Positions 44,680 to 55,426 of a stretch of 64,000 nt of DNA are shown one piece after another. The notes beneath the pieces are model-generated. The model saw nothing but the letters and a program-made list of their open reading frames with translations. It ran no database searches and was not told the DNA's origin. Source of the DNA: Dallia pectoralis (taxonomy: Eukaryota > Chordata > Actinopteri > Esociformes > Umbridae); NCBI GenBank assembly GCA_029465975.1, contig CM055748.1, positions 16,287,251 to 16,351,250 of the forward strand, given 5' to 3'. The position numbers and the translations under genes are program-made. How positions within the stretch are numbered: position 1 is the stretch's first letter; each line of letters starts with the position of its first letter.

Positions 44680-45100
44680 GGCAACATGAGAATTATCATC
44701 CACACTGGGTCTACTGACATTTTACATAGGAAAACTGGCTCTAAGACCCTGAAACAAGATTTCTGCCTGCTACTGGAAAAAGTATGCTACTCTCAAGGGC
44801 AAGATGTGTTTATCTCAGGACCCATTCCAACCTTGGGGAAAGGAATTGAATAATTTTGCAGACTTCTTGGGCTGAATTCATGGCTGATGTCGACATGTTT
44901 CAACTACGGGATAGAGTTAATTGACAATTTCAATCTTTTTTGGAACTGTAAAGACAGTTTTAGACCTGATGGGGTTCATCCAAACATCATGGGATGCCGG
45001 CTGCTTGGTGCCAACCTACGTCACGCTCTTGGAATGCCATCTCTAAACAAGATAAGCATGAAGGACAGTGTGCATAGAGAGGATCCACCCCCCTCACCTG
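44680..45100 (+). pseudogene. L2 LINE SGNH-hydrolase-type ORF, broken
   Basis: Reads NMRIIIHTGSTDILHRKTGS, LLEKVCYSQGQDVFISGPIP, then in another frame SWLMSTCFNYGIELIDNFNL and DSFRPDGVHPNIMGCRLLGA, with the Asp-x-x-His pair DGVH of the hydrolase fold. The usual catalytic Gly-Asp-Ser block before it is missing. A frameshift at about 44,855 separates the parts. Confidence 0.65.
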
Positions 45101-45146
45101 ACCCTCTAACCCAGGGCTATTCAATTAATTTGGAATTGGGGCCAGT

Positions 45147-45434
45147 TCATGAAACTGAGGCAAAATAAGGGGCCGGAGAATATGAGTAATTATGGTAACA
45201 AATAGAGAAATTACAACAACATAATGAAGGAATCAATATATCAAAGTTAGCATGAGTTGTCTTAAAATGCCTTCTCAAATTATACACCTTGCACAAGGCG
45301 AGGCACTCGTTGCAGATTAAGCACACAGGATTCACATCAATGGCAATAAACGCGTATTTATCTGTCCATTCATTGTTGAACTGCCTGTTGTCCAAGTCAA
45401 CTTTTCTTTTTTTTTTTAAGGTAGATATTGACAT
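45147..45434 (-). CDS. BED-type zinc-finger exon of the hAT element, open
   Basis: The 95-residue frame reads MSISTLKKKRKVDLDNRQFN, EWTDKYAFI, then PVCLICNECLALCKVYNLRR and HFKTTHANFD: Cys-x2-Cys with His-x4-His, as in Charlie/GTF2IRD2-like hAT proteins. After the finger (about 45,235) the sequence is not protein-like and probably an intron or 3' sequence. No catalytic domain remains. Confidence 0.55.
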   Translation of the reverse strand: MSISTLKKKRKVDLDNRQFNNEWTDKYAFIAIDVNPVCLICNECLALCKVYNLRRHFKTTHANFDILIPSLCCCNFSICYHNYSYSPAPYFASVS

Positions 45435-45817
45435 TTTAAACTTTGTGTTTATATCGAAATTACTTCGTGCTTGGCTTGAAAGAAAGTCAGAGCGTTTCCG
45501 TCAGAGCTCGGCACTAGAGCGCACCGCGAATGGGCGATTTTGATTGGTCATGTACCTGTTTTGCCACCATGGCTTAAAGAAGGGCATATCGCCTCATATT
45601 GCACGAAATAATTTCCAATTAACAATAGTCATGCGGTGTATGAAACTACCCATATGTAATAACTATACACAGTGGCGATACTGTGTTTTTAAAAAAGTGT
45701 GTGGGACATTGCTAACACAATGCTAAATCACAAATCAGATGTATGTACAATAACCTTACGATGTCCAGCAATCGATCTAAATAGTACATTGGGTTAAATT
45801 TGTAGTTTAAGTGTGTA

Positions 45818-45890
45818 CTTAAATGGTCCAGTGGCAGAATTTTTGCCAAGCGTGTCAGAGGTTCTGGGTTCTAGTCCGCACTCGAATAGA
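45818..45890 (+). pseudogene. tRNA-like sequence (tRNA-Gly-like or SINE head)
   Basis: TGGTCCAGTGGCAGAATTTT resembles the D-arm/A-box of tRNA-Gly, and GGGTTCTAGTCC the T-arm/B-box, at about the right spacing. The stems do not pair well over the whole length, so it is a decayed tRNA or the head of a SINE inside the hAT. Confidence 0.4.
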
Positions 45891-46020
45891 TTTTTTTTTC
45901 TCATCAAAACCGATGTTTATCAGTGGATGAATATCAGGCAGGGACACGTTTGTGTGCATTTTGTTTTGTAATTTCACCGTAACGAATAGAGTCACCACAA
46001 CGGAACACAGTATCCGTGCC

Positions 46021-46493
46021 TGTCAGGAATACGCTTAGAAACAAGGTTGTGGTTCCAATCGCGGAACGCAATATATTTATTGACAGATGTGTAGAAAGGC
46101 AGAGGAATAGTCAGGCAGACTGGGTTCTGTCTCGGCAGATCAGAGTTCGAAGACGGTACCAGGGATCGGGCAAGGACAAGGTCGGTAAGGCAGGCTGATG
46201 GTCGGGAAAAGGAATCACTGGTAGACACAAGACAGGATTAGGCAGACTGGGAGAACTGGACAGGCTAATAACTGGTAATCTGATCAATCGTATTCATAAG
46301 TGCTCAGTAAGTCAGGAACGAACAATACCTCGTACTGATCGAAAGACCAAGTGCTACTTTTTTACCCCAACTAATTACTGGCAGGTGTGCCTAGAACTCA
46401 GGTGATCCTGATCGGGGCTGATCTCTCCCTCTCTCCGGAGATCGGGGAGCTGTCAAAGCTGGCATAGAGAAGGACAAACCTCCATTTCTAACA
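46021..46493 (-). mobile_element. Solo LTR, 5-bp duplication imperfect
   Basis: TGTCAGGAATACGC to TTTCTAACA, flanked by GTGCC (46,016-46,020) and GCGCC (46,494-46,498). Related to the solo LTR at 32,951. On the minus strand it has AATAAATATATT as a poly(A)-like signal. It lies inside the hAT 45,112-46,768. Confidence 0.75.
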
Positions 46494-46832
46494 GCGCCAC
46501 TGATCGCGGCTGCAACGAGCACTTTGATCACTTGATTTAAAAAGCAACACATTTCAGCACTAGATAGCCTCTTATTTAACAGATGAACGAAATGAATGCT
46601 CTGCTAGTTCACTGGAGATTTTTTTATTTATTTGTATTGGTACATTCGTGCCGCGAGATGTTTCAAAGTGGTGGGGACAATTCCCACCCGCAAATTACGC
46701 CTAAAGGGCCGGTTCAAAATCCCTCAGGGGCCGGACCCGGCCCGGGGGCCGCCAGTTGAATAGCCCGGCTCTAACCCAAATAACTCACAGAGAACTCAAA
46801 GAATACAGAAACCTCCATGGAGCAGCACCATA

Positions 46833-48551
46833 ATGGTTAACACCCTTAAAAGAGATTGTAGAAAATCTGAACGTAAGTGGAGAAAAACTAAGCTTCAAAT
46901 CCACAATGACATCTATAAACAAAACCTTGGTAAATTCAGCTTTGAGTTACGCAGGGCTAGACAGCAACATTTATCAGGATCAACAAGAATATCAACAATA
47001 CCCGCACTCTGTTTGCCATGGTCAACAAACTCACCAACCCCCAAAGCAGATAGCACCTGAACTTTTGTCTGGTGCAAAATGTAATGAATTTGCTATTTTC
47101 TTCAGTGAAAAAATCCAAAGTATTAGGCAGACCATCAAAACTACAAAGTCAAACAATGACCTGTATTGCCACTACAACCACCAAGAAATAACTTGTCTGT
47201 TATGTCACAATTTGATAGAATTGACCCAAAAACCCTAGAAGAAACAGTTGGACGTCTTAAAGCTTCCACATGTTGTCTTGACACACTACCAACAGACTTT
47301 TTAAAAACAATTTTTAACTCCATAACAATAGATCTGCAGCAAAGCAATTGTTAATAGCTCTTTACAATTGGAGATTTTCCCAACGTCACTAAAAACAGCT
47401 GCCATTAAACTGCTATTAAAAAAGAGAACACTGGATGCAACTATTTTGAACAACTATAGACCAGTCTCAAATCTACCTTTTATAGCTACAGTTATTTTGA
47501 AGGTGGTCTTCAATCAACTCAGCAAATTTGTGAACTCAAACGGTCTCTTAGACAAATTCCAATCAGGATTCCGACCTCACCATAGTACTGAAACGGCTCT
47601 GATAAAAGTTTTAAATGATATACGACTGAACACTGACTCGGGTAAAATTACAGTTTTGGTTCTATTAGATCTCAGTGCTGCATTTGACACAGTAGATCGT
47701 ATAACACTTCTGGACAGGCTGTAAAATTGGGTAGGACTCACCGGGACAGTCCTTAATTGGTTCAGGTCTTATTTAGATGGGCGGAGTTACTTTGTCATCA
47801 TAGGCAATCATGAATCTAATAAGGTGGCTATGACATGTGGAATTCCCCAGGGATCAATTCTCGGACCACTTCTGTTCAATCTCTATATGCTACCTCTGGG
47901 CAAAATTTTACAGAACAACAACATTAACTACCATAGTTATGCAGATGACACTCAAATATATATGGCTCTCGAACCATCTGACTGCAGCACTATTGACTCA
48001 CTGTATCAATGTATAGAGCACATCAATGACTGGATGAACCAAAATTGTCTACAATTAAACGAAAATAAAACAGAGATTATTGTGTTTGGCAACAAAAATA
48101 AAATAATTAATATTAGGAATGAACTTGATTCTCGAGCCCTAAAAACCAGGGACCAAGTGCGTAATCTAGGTGTAATGATAGACTCAGATCTCACGTTCAC
48201 CAGTCATATCAAAACGGTCAACAAAACAGCGTTCTATCATCTTAAAAATATAGCCAGAATCAAGGACATGGTGTCGAAAAAAGACCAAGAGAGGCTTATC
48301 CATGCATTTATCTCCAGTAGGGTTGACTACTGTAATGGGCTCTTAACTGGACTTCCCAAAAGACTGTAAAACAGCTGCAGCTCATTCAGAATGCTGCTGC
48401 TAGAATGTTAACAAAAACTAAGAGAACAGAACACATCACGCCGGTTCTTATATCTTTGCAATGGCTTCCAGTCAGTTACAAAATAGATTTTAAAGTTTTG
48501 CTAGTAGTCTATAAATCTCTGAACGGACTGGGCCCTGAATACATTTCTTAT
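46833..48551 (+). pseudogene. L2 LINE ORF2, RT part, broken
   Basis: Pieces: 46,833-47,240 (linker with the SRKWRKTKLQ-type basic segment and ALSYAG), 47,368-47,724 with NNYRPVSNLPFIATVILKVV, SGFRPHHSTETALIKVLNDI and VLLDLSAAFDTVD, 47,824-48,369 with GIPQGSILGPLLFNLYMLPL and NYHSYADDTQIYMA (47,930-47,965), then SRVDYCNGLLTGLP. The frame shifts at 48,369 and goes on to LNGLGPEYIS at 48,550, where the Ngaro copy begins. At least four lesions. Confidence 0.85.
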
Positions 48552-48875
48552 TTCACGAGTTCGCACTTACATGCCAATTAAGGGATAGGTTTAATGCGTA
48601 TTTGGCGTGCTGTCCGAAGGGAGGGTTCCGGGCTCGGACGCTGGACGTACAGGAAGGTGAGTGTTTGCCCGGGAGGTTTCCTCACGCGGCATCTGCTGGA
48701 GACCGTATGCTCGGTGGATGAAAGAGAAAACGTGGGAGCTTTTGCTGTGGGACCAAGCCCGTTTGGTATGGATTCCTATTCCGACCGCTGTGAGGCCGAA
48801 GCTCGCTGGACGGAAAGGAGATATGTACAGGAAGGTGAGTGCTTGCCCGGGAGGTTTCCTCACGCAGCATCTCAC

Positions 48876-49885
48876 TTGGGCGGGTGTGCTGCGGCACTTG
48901 GCTGGGCTGGAGTGCTGCGGCACTTGGGCGGGTGTGCTGCGGCACTTGGCTGGGGCTGGAGTACTGCGGCACTTGGCTGGGGCTGGAGTGCTGCGGCACT
49001 TGGCTGGGGCTGGAGTGCTGCGGCACTTGGGCGGGTGTGCTGCGGCACTTGGCTGGGCTGGAGTGCTGCGGCACTTGGCTCGGCTGGAGTGCTGCGGCAC
49101 TTGGGCGGGTGTGCTGTGGCACTTGGCTGGGGCGGGTGTGCTGCGGCACTTGGCTGGGCTGGAGTGCTGCGGCACTTGGCTGGGCTGGAGTGCTGCGGCA
49201 CTTGGCTGGGCTGGAGTGCTGCGGCACTTGGGCGGGTGTGCTGCGGCACTTGGCTGGGCTGGAGTGCTGCGGCACTTGGCTGGGCTGGAGTGCTGCGGCT
49301 CTTGGGCGGGTGTGCTGCGGCACTTGGCTAGGGCGTGTGTGCTGCGGCACTTGGCTGGGGGTGTGTGCTGCGGCACTTGGCTGGGGCGTGTGTGCTGCGG
49401 CACTTGGCTGGGGCGTGTGTGCTGCGGCACTTGGCTGGGGCGTGTGTGCTGCGGCACTTGGCTGGGGCGTGTGTGCTGCGGCACTTGGGCTGGGGCGTGT
49501 GTGCTGCGGCACTTGGCTGGGGCGTGTGTGCTGCGGCACTTGGTCTGGGGCGTGTGTGCTGCGGCACTTGGGCTGGGGCGTGTGTGCTGCGGCACTTGGG
49601 CTGGGGCGGGTGTGCTGCGGCACTTGGGCTGGGGCGTGTGTGCTGCGGCACTTGGGCTGGGGCGTGTGTGCTGCGGCACTTGGCTGGGGCGTGTGTGCTG
49701 CGGCACTTGGCTGGGGCGTGTGTGCTGCGGCACTTGGCTGGGGCGTGTGTGCTGCGGCACTGGGCTGGGGCGTGTGTGCTGCGGCACTTGGGGTGGGGCG
49801 GGTGTGCTGCGGCACTTGGGCTGGGGCGGGTGTGCTGCGGCACTTGGGCTGGGGCGGGTGTGCTGCGGCACTTGGGTTGCTTATT
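48876..49885. repeat. 22-27-bp GC-rich minisatellite inside Ngaro-like copy B, about 38 copies
   Basis: Core GCTGCGGCACTTGG, followed by GCGGGTGT, CTGGGCTGGAGT or CTGGGGCGTGTGT. The left half has mixed types; the right half (from 49,335) is dominated by the GCGTGTGT type. Five of six frames stay open, giving QVPQHTRPS-like or AALGWGVCA-like repeats, none of which I regard as real protein. Confidence 0.95.
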
Positions 49886-49913
49886 TCGGGGGAGGGAGCG
49901 CCGTGCATCAGGT

Positions 49914-50456
49914 TTACGGGAATACCAATTCTGAATAGCGAGGGACCGGAGTAGGGATATGGTCCGCCTCCGGAGCCAGCGTCCTGAATTTCTGAAACAG
50001 AAAGCGAGACAGGGAGTCAGCGATTTGGTTCTCTGACCCGGGAATATGCTTAGCGATGATAATGAATTGGTCGCAAGCTGCGATCCAGGTGAGGCGCCTT
50101 AAGAGTGGCATCAGAGCGGGTGAGTGGGAGCGGCCTCTGTTAATGCAGTGCACGGTAGCCTCATTGTCGCAATGCACTAGGATGCTTGTAGAGGCCCATT
50201 CCTTTCCCCATAGGAAAGCTGCCACTACGAGGGGGTAGAGCTCGAATAGCGCTGAGGATTGCGGTATTTCCTGGAACTGAGGTGGCCATGGAGCCGCGAA
50301 CCAACGACCTTGGTAGAATCCCCCGAACCCGATTGAGGGGGCGGCGTCTGTGAACAGTTGGATGTCGGTGGGGGTCGCGACTAGGTTTTGTAGAAAAACG
50401 ATAGGCCGTTCCACTGTTTCAGAAATGTTACCCATAGCCTGAGTTCGTCGCGGCAT
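49914..50456 (-). CDS. RNase H domain of Ngaro-like copy B
   Basis: Open frame with the four RNase H acidic residues in place: LFTDAAPSIGFGGFYQGRW (Asp), ALFELYPLVVAAFLWG (Glu), LVHCDNEATVHCINRG (Asp) and HIPGSENQIADSLSRF (Asp). In DIRS/Ngaro elements it follows the RT in one ORF; here it overlaps the RT tail frame (50,710-50,381) with a shift. Order and spacing are as expected. Confidence 0.8.
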   Translation of the reverse strand: MPRRTQAMGNISETVERPIVFLQNLVATPTDIQLFTDAAPSIGFGGFYQGRWFAAPWPPQFQEIPQSSALFELYPLVVAAFLWGKEWASTSILVHCDNEATVHCINRGRSHSPALMPLLRRLTWIAACDQFIIIAKHIPGSENQIADSLSRFLFQKFRTLAPEADHIPTPVPRYSELVFP

Positions 50457-52532
50457 GCACGGGTTAAGGAAATGGGGTCCTCTAGCGAGTGGACAGAGGA
50501 CGCGAGTGAGAGGAGATGCGATATAAAGGGGCGACCCTGCGGGATGATGCGCATTGCGAAGTTTAAATGGCGTTTCGAGAGGAAAGATTTCTCGAGGAAG
50601 GTAGAGGAGACGAGAATTATTCGGTCGATTTTCTCCTTTGGTAAGGATGCTTGGAATTCCCTAGAATCCAAATTAATCCCTAGAAACTCGATGGACGTCG
50701 CGGGGCCCATGGTTTCTCCTCTGCGAGGGGGATTCCTAGCTCGGAGAAAACGTTTTGGACTGAGAGGAGGTGCGCGGCTGGTATGGCGTTGGGAGGCGAG
50801 ATTATTAGAAAATCGTCTAGCAGGTGAATGAGATGGGGATGGCGTAGTTGTTTGACAGGATCCAGCAGACTGCTTCTGATAGCATGTCGAATATCTTAGG
50901 GCTGCTTTTGCATCCGAACGTTAGACGTACGGCGAAATAGTATTTCTCGAGCCAGCGGACTCCAAAGAGATGCCATGAGTCGGGATGGATGGGCATGACT
51001 TTGAAAGCGGAGGTAACGTCAACTTTGGCCAGCCAGGCACCCCGACCCGCGACTTTAATCATGTCGATTGCCTGGTCAATGTCGTGGAATTTAAGCGAGA
51101 ATTCGTCGAGAGGGATCAAGCTGTTTATACTTGGGAACGGGGAATTGTGAGGGGCTGACAGGTCGATAATTAGAAGTTTTTTACCAGTGAATTTTCTTGT
51201 GGCCACTCCGATGGGGCTGATGCGGAACAGGTCGAATGGGGGTTTGTTGAACGGGCCGATCATGAAGCCTGACTCGACCTCTTTTTTGATCAGTTCGTCT
51301 ACTACTTCGGGTTCTATATGGGCGGATAGCAGGTTGTTACATATAAGGTTTTGTGACAGTGGGCACTCTAAGCCTGGTTTAAAGCCATTTTTTAAGCCTG
51401 ATAGTAGGTAATCTGTAAATTCGGCATCCGGGTGGAGGGCCAGTTCGAAATGCATGCGCGAAATATTTACAGGAGTCGTCAAGTAATTTTTGGGTGTTTT
51501 ATTTGCAGATTTGTAGACTGGACATACGAGGCGGGCGTGGGCGCCGCCGCAAAAACTACAAATGTGCATGAAGCGGCAGCGAGCTCTGTGGCATCTGCCC
51601 GAGTTGAAGTTGTCGCAGAGCTGTCTGCCTTCAACGAAAGCGGAGACCTGGGTTGCGCTGGTGGTTGCGGTGCGCGGTACATAGCTGGTAGACTTCGGCT
51701 TGCTCGAACTGGTGTGGGGAGGGGAGGAGGGGTTAACATGTGGGCATGAGGCTGTGGGGTGCGCCGCGGACCTGCACACTGCGCAAGTGATGTTCCTGCA
51801 GCCTAGGAACACCCTGTTGTGCAGGTCTGGGTCAAGTGCGCCCCAGTAGGGGCACTGGTTCCACTGTGCGACTCGCACGGCGCTCTTTGCGGAAAAGAGC
51901 TTGTGGTAGGTGTAGAAGTGCCCCCCGTAGGACAGCGCGAGTTCGGCTATAATGGCTTGATAGTCGTTCAGTTCGCGCCGCCTTTGGGGGAAAACGGAAC
52001 AGATTATCTCGGTGAACCGGGAAAAGGCCATTGAGAACTCGGGGAAGGAGAGAATGCGAGATGAGTGGGTGGTTGTGTTCCTTAGGGTGACTGAGTACTC
52101 CCCGCAGTCTATCCGGCGTTCTGGTTCGGCTGCAGGAAGGAGAGAGAGCAGAGATGAAAGGTCTGCGTCCGCACCTGAGAGGATCTGGGCGCGGATGTGC
52201 TGGGAAACCGGCGGGGGTTCCATGGCGACGGCGTTAGACGGCACGGGCATCGGGGTGGCTGTGAAGAGGGAGTATGGGGATTTGGATTGGGTGGAGGCGC
52301 AGGGGAGGGTGTACCCCGGAGCTTGGAACGTAGGCGGTGGGAACGAGCCTAGGGGACCTGCTGCGGCAGGGGGGGGGAAGGTTGGGTGGGGGGAAAGGAG
52401 GCTGGAAGGGAAAAGGGGGAGCTTGCGCTGCGAGCGGGGGCGGGCCCGCGCTTGTTTGAAGCTGCGGGGCTGCGGGCCACTGCTGGTGGGCGGGGTTAGC
52501 TGTGGGCCACTGCTGGTGGGCGGGGTTGGCAC
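50381..52532 (-). pseudogene. Gag C-terminal part and reverse transcriptase of Ngaro-like copy B
   Basis: A 571-codon frame (52,532-50,817) contains the gag part EFSMAFSRFTEIICSVFPQR, Cys/His fingers (CDNFNSGRCHRARCRFMH, then CSFCGGAHARLVCP), and RT: MIGPFNKPPFDLFRISPIGV, KVDVTSAFKVMPIHPDSWHL, LTFGCKSSPKIFDMLSEAVC. A one-base loss in a G run (50,832-50,835) shifts the frame just before LLDDF (50,823-50,809); the thumb goes on in 50,710-50,381 (IEFLGINLDSREFQASLPKE). Only small lesions, so fairly young. Confidence 0.8.
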
Positions 52533-53188
52533 CTGGGTAGAAGGACTGGAGTCGAGGGATAGCCTGTACAGCTGCTGGCTGCGGAAGCTTCGCGCTAGTG
52601 CCTGGGGCCGGAGCTCGGGGCTGCTGGAAAGGGAGAGGGTTATTGGGGGTGTAAAGTTGCGCTACGGAAGGGAAGCCGCTGGGCTCGTCCGGACTCGCCG
52701 CCGGCATTTACGGAACGCAGCGAGCGGTGTCCTGAGCGGGAGGACGACGGAGTTGCTTGGGCCGAAATGCTTAGGGCCCCGCGGGTTTTGCCCTGCCTGC
52801 GGGCGGGTTTAGGAGGAGCTTGGAGGGAGACGTACAAGTCGTACAGCTCCGCCTTGTGCATTTTCCTGGAGACCTGTGTGTCCGAGTAGCCTAGCGCCTG
52901 TCTCAGCCCGGCTACGGTCCACTTCCCGATGGGAGGGATCGTCGGGACGGTCGAGCGGTAGGAGGAGGCCGGGGAAATCGGAGGTGGTCTTGCTGGGGGC
53001 GGCGAAGCCTGGTACCGGCGTCTGAGGGAACGCCCGGCTGGTCGGGCCGGAGTGCGGCCGCGGGAAGAGGTCCTGGGTTCGGGAGTGGCGTCCGGCATGG
53101 CCGGACTGATCGGAGGACCCGCGACTTGCGGGGGGGCATTCGTGGGAATGCTGACGCCTTCGTCAGAGGAAGAGCTTGGCTGAGACAT
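52234..53188 (-). pseudogene. Gag N-terminal part of Ngaro-like copy B, frameshifted
   Basis: Starts MSQPSSSSDEGVSIPTNAPP at 53,188, with the conserved KWTVAGLRQALGYSDTQVSR (about 52,930-52,870), followed by Pro/Ala/Gln-rich sequence that moves to a second frame (52,707-52,234) and then the third. A 36-bp segment GGGCCACTGCTGGTGGGCGG is duplicated at 52,475 and 52,505. Low-complexity gag linker; function by position only. Confidence 0.6.
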
Positions 53189-53202
53189 AGTATCCGCGAG
53201 AG

Positions 53203-53341
53203 AGACTATTATGCTGCGAGCTGTCAGCGGAGCGAGGTAAGACTGCTGAGTCTATATGTACCCTAGTCGTTGATTGCTGAGAGCTTCCACCTGTAATTAA
53301 TTAGCTGAAAGTCCTCCTCCCGAACCTTGTTAGTAAACCTA
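53203..53341 (-). repeat. A1 terminal repeat of Ngaro-like copy B
   Basis: Same as 2525-2663 with few differences. Its outer edge AACCTTGTTAGTAAACCT joins L2 sequence at 53,342. Confidence 0.85.
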
Positions 53342-53557
53342 ATATGTTTAAGGATTATAAACCAAGCAGGGCACTCAAATCACTGAACTCAGGACAGCTA
53401 GTGGAGCCCATTCAAAACTAAACATGGTGAAGCTGCATTCAGCAGTTACGCTGCATGCAACTGGAATAAATTACCCGAAGATTTTAGACGTGCCCAAAAT
53501 GAATCAATTTTTAAAGCCAGGCTAAAAACATTTCTCTTTTTGCAAGCATATGACTGA
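53342..53557 (+). pseudogene. C-terminal end of the L2 LINE ORF2, right of the Ngaro insert
   Basis: Begins MFKDYKPSRALKSLNSGQLV and ends FKARLKTFLFLQAYD, stop at 53,555, the typical end of L2 RT proteins. At the join with 48,551 the frame is kept. One or two frameshifts lie in between (around 53,430). The 3' UTR and tail follow to 53,878. Confidence 0.75.
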
Positions 53558-53881
53558 GCGCTTCGACTTTATCACACTGTTAAGTCTATTTTAATTATCT
53601 TTTTATGCATTTATTTATTTTTATTCTGATGCATGGCATAAATTAAAACCTGTAATGTAAACCTTTGGATGGCTCTGCCCAGCGTTCTCCCACAGGAGAG
53701 CCTTAGGTTGCATATGCCTTCACTTCAGCATTACAGATTGTTATAAAATGCATGTATTTTATTCATTTATTTTTTTATTCTGATAAAAGCATGTATTTTA
53801 TTATTTTCCTCTGTAAAGCACATTGAATTGCTTCTATGTATGAATTGTGCTATATAAATAAACGTGCTTGCTTGCTTGCTT

Positions 53882-55426
53882 TGCTGCCCTTAAAGACATG
53901 GATGCTCCGAGCACTTTTTTCTTTAACCTGGGGCTGCCGACCCCACACCGAAAGCAGATGGTCTGCCTGCGGCTTCCTGATGGGAGAGTGACCTCTGTGG
54001 ATGCTGAGATGCGTCGGCACGCTGTGGAGTTCTACTCAGCCCTTTATGAGGCGGAGGACTGTGACCGTCAGGACACTGAACAGATCCTGCAAGGTTTTTC
54101 CCAACTGGGTGCCGAACAGAGAGCTGCTTTGGACTCTGCAATTACAATGCAGGAACTGTCCGCTGCTGTTATACAGCTTTCCTCCGGCCGTGCGCCGGGT
54201 ATTTATGGATTACAGTCAGACTTTTATACATTTTTCTGGAGGACATTTGGGGAGGACGTTTATGATGTGGTGTGTGAGTCCTTTCAGAATGTTTCCCTTC
54301 CAGTGTTATGTCGCCGTGCTGTCTTATCACTGTTGCCAAAAAAGGGGGATTTGACTTTGTTAAAGAACTGGCGCCGGTGGCATTATTGTGTGTTGACTAC
54401 AAAATGATGTCTAAGTGTCTTTCAAATAGATGCAAAGAGTATCTGGGGCTGTTGGTCCACAGGGATCAGTCATACTGTGTACCTGACCGCTCAATTGTAG
54501 ATAATTTGTTTTTAATTAGGAATGTTTTAGATGTTTGTAAGGGTCTTATTGTTAATGTGAGATTGCTTTCCTTGGACCAAGAGAAGGCATTTGACCGGGT
54601 GGACTATCAATATCTGCAAAATACCATGAGGGCATTTGGGTTTGGCAAGGCCTTTCTGTCTTGGATAGAGTTGCTGTATGCTGGGGCGTCATGTATGGTG
54701 AAGGTGGGGGGTGGTTTGAGCTGCCCCAATCCTGTCAACAGAGGCATTAGGCAGGGTTGCCCGATCTCTGGACAACTATACTGTCTGGCAATTGAACCCA
54801 TGCTCTCTTCTCTGCGGGCTAGGCTTAGTGGTTTCTTTGTGCCAGGGTTTGTCGGGAGTCCGGCGATAGCGCTGTCCGCTTATGCAGACGATGTCACTGT
54901 TTTTATTTCAGGGAGCAAGGACATTGAGGCACTCTCGAGTGCTCTGCGTGTGTATGAAGGAGCCTCCTCAGCTAGGGTAAACTGGGAGAAGACTGAGTCA
55001 CTATGGGCAGGGCCGTTTAATTTTGAGGCCACTCCACAGTTGCCAGGGGGACTTCAGTGGGGCAGGGAGGGGCTTAAGACCTTGGGGGTTTTTCTTGGCT
55101 CTGATGACTTTCAGAAGAGGAACTGGGAGGGTTTAGCGGAGAAGGTGTGTGCCAGATTGTCCAAGTGGTCATGGTTGCTACCTCAGTTGTCCTTTAGAGG
55201 AAGGGTTCTGGTGGCTAATAACCTGGTTGCCTCCACGCTGTGGCACACGCTGGTGGTTTTACAGCCGCCTGAGGGCTTGGTGAAAGTTCTCCAGAGGACC
55301 CTAGTAGACTTTTTCTGGTCAGGACAGCACTGGATCAAGGCTGCAGCTTTATTTCTGCCACTCCATGAGGGTGGTCAAGGCCTAGTGGACATCTCTGCAC
55401 GGATCATGGCATATTTGAAACAGTAA
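53882..55426 (+). pseudogene. Tx1-like LINE RT segment, nearly intact in its second half
   Basis: Frame 53,868-54,407 has LPDGRVTSVDAEMRRHAVEF, LSSGRAPGIYGLQSDFYTFF and LLPKKGDLTLLKNW. After a shift near 54,350 a 372-codon frame follows with VDYKMMSKCLSNRCKEYLGL, RLLSLDQEKAFDRVDY, RGIRQGCPISGQLY and LSAYADDVTVFISG (54,873-54,914), to GRVLVANNLVASTLWH and ISARIMAYLKQ. The catalytic residues are all present in this part. It stops at 55,426 where sequence in the opposite orientation begins. Confidence 0.8.

Larger units (their letters stand above)
45112..46768 (-). mobile_element. hAT element with 8-bp duplication, carrying a BED exon and a solo LTR
   Basis: Ends CAGGGCTATTCAA and TTGAATAGCCCGG, flanked by CTCTAACC (45,104-45,111 and 46,769-46,776). 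The subterminal right end is very GC-rich (GGGGCCGGACCCGGCCCGGG). Without the solo LTR it is about 1.2 kb and keeps only a first exon. It interrupts the L2 LINE. Confidence 0.85.
48552..53341 (-). mobile_element. Ngaro-like retroelement, copy B, inserted in the L2 LINE
   Basis: 5' end on the A1 repeat (53,341), 3' end on a single B repeat (48,552). In order on the minus strand: gag-like region, RT, RNase H, a 1-kb GC-rich minisatellite, a ~100-bp repeated block (TTTCCGTCCAGC type), B. No target duplication is seen and L2 continues in frame across it, as expected for YR elements. The tyrosine recombinase ORF and the A2-B2 part are absent. Confidence 0.85.
44665..53878 (+). mobile_element. L2 LINE split by a hAT and by Ngaro-like copy B
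   Basis: Pieces in order: hydrolase-type ORF1 (44,680-45,100), [hAT 45,112-46,768], ORF2 with RT (46,833-48,551), [Ngaro copy B 48,552-53,341], C-terminal end of ORF2 (53,342-53,557), 3' UTR and the tail GTGCTATATAAATAAA followed by (CTTG)n at 53,848-53,880. The tail type and RT identify L2. Sequence before and after each insert continues the same element. Confidence 0.8.

Noticed and set aside
48591..49954. Several ORFs of 370-426 residues on both strands (QVPQHTRPS, AALGWGVCA repeats)
   Set aside because: Nearly all frames are open across the same minisatellite; none has non-repeat protein features.
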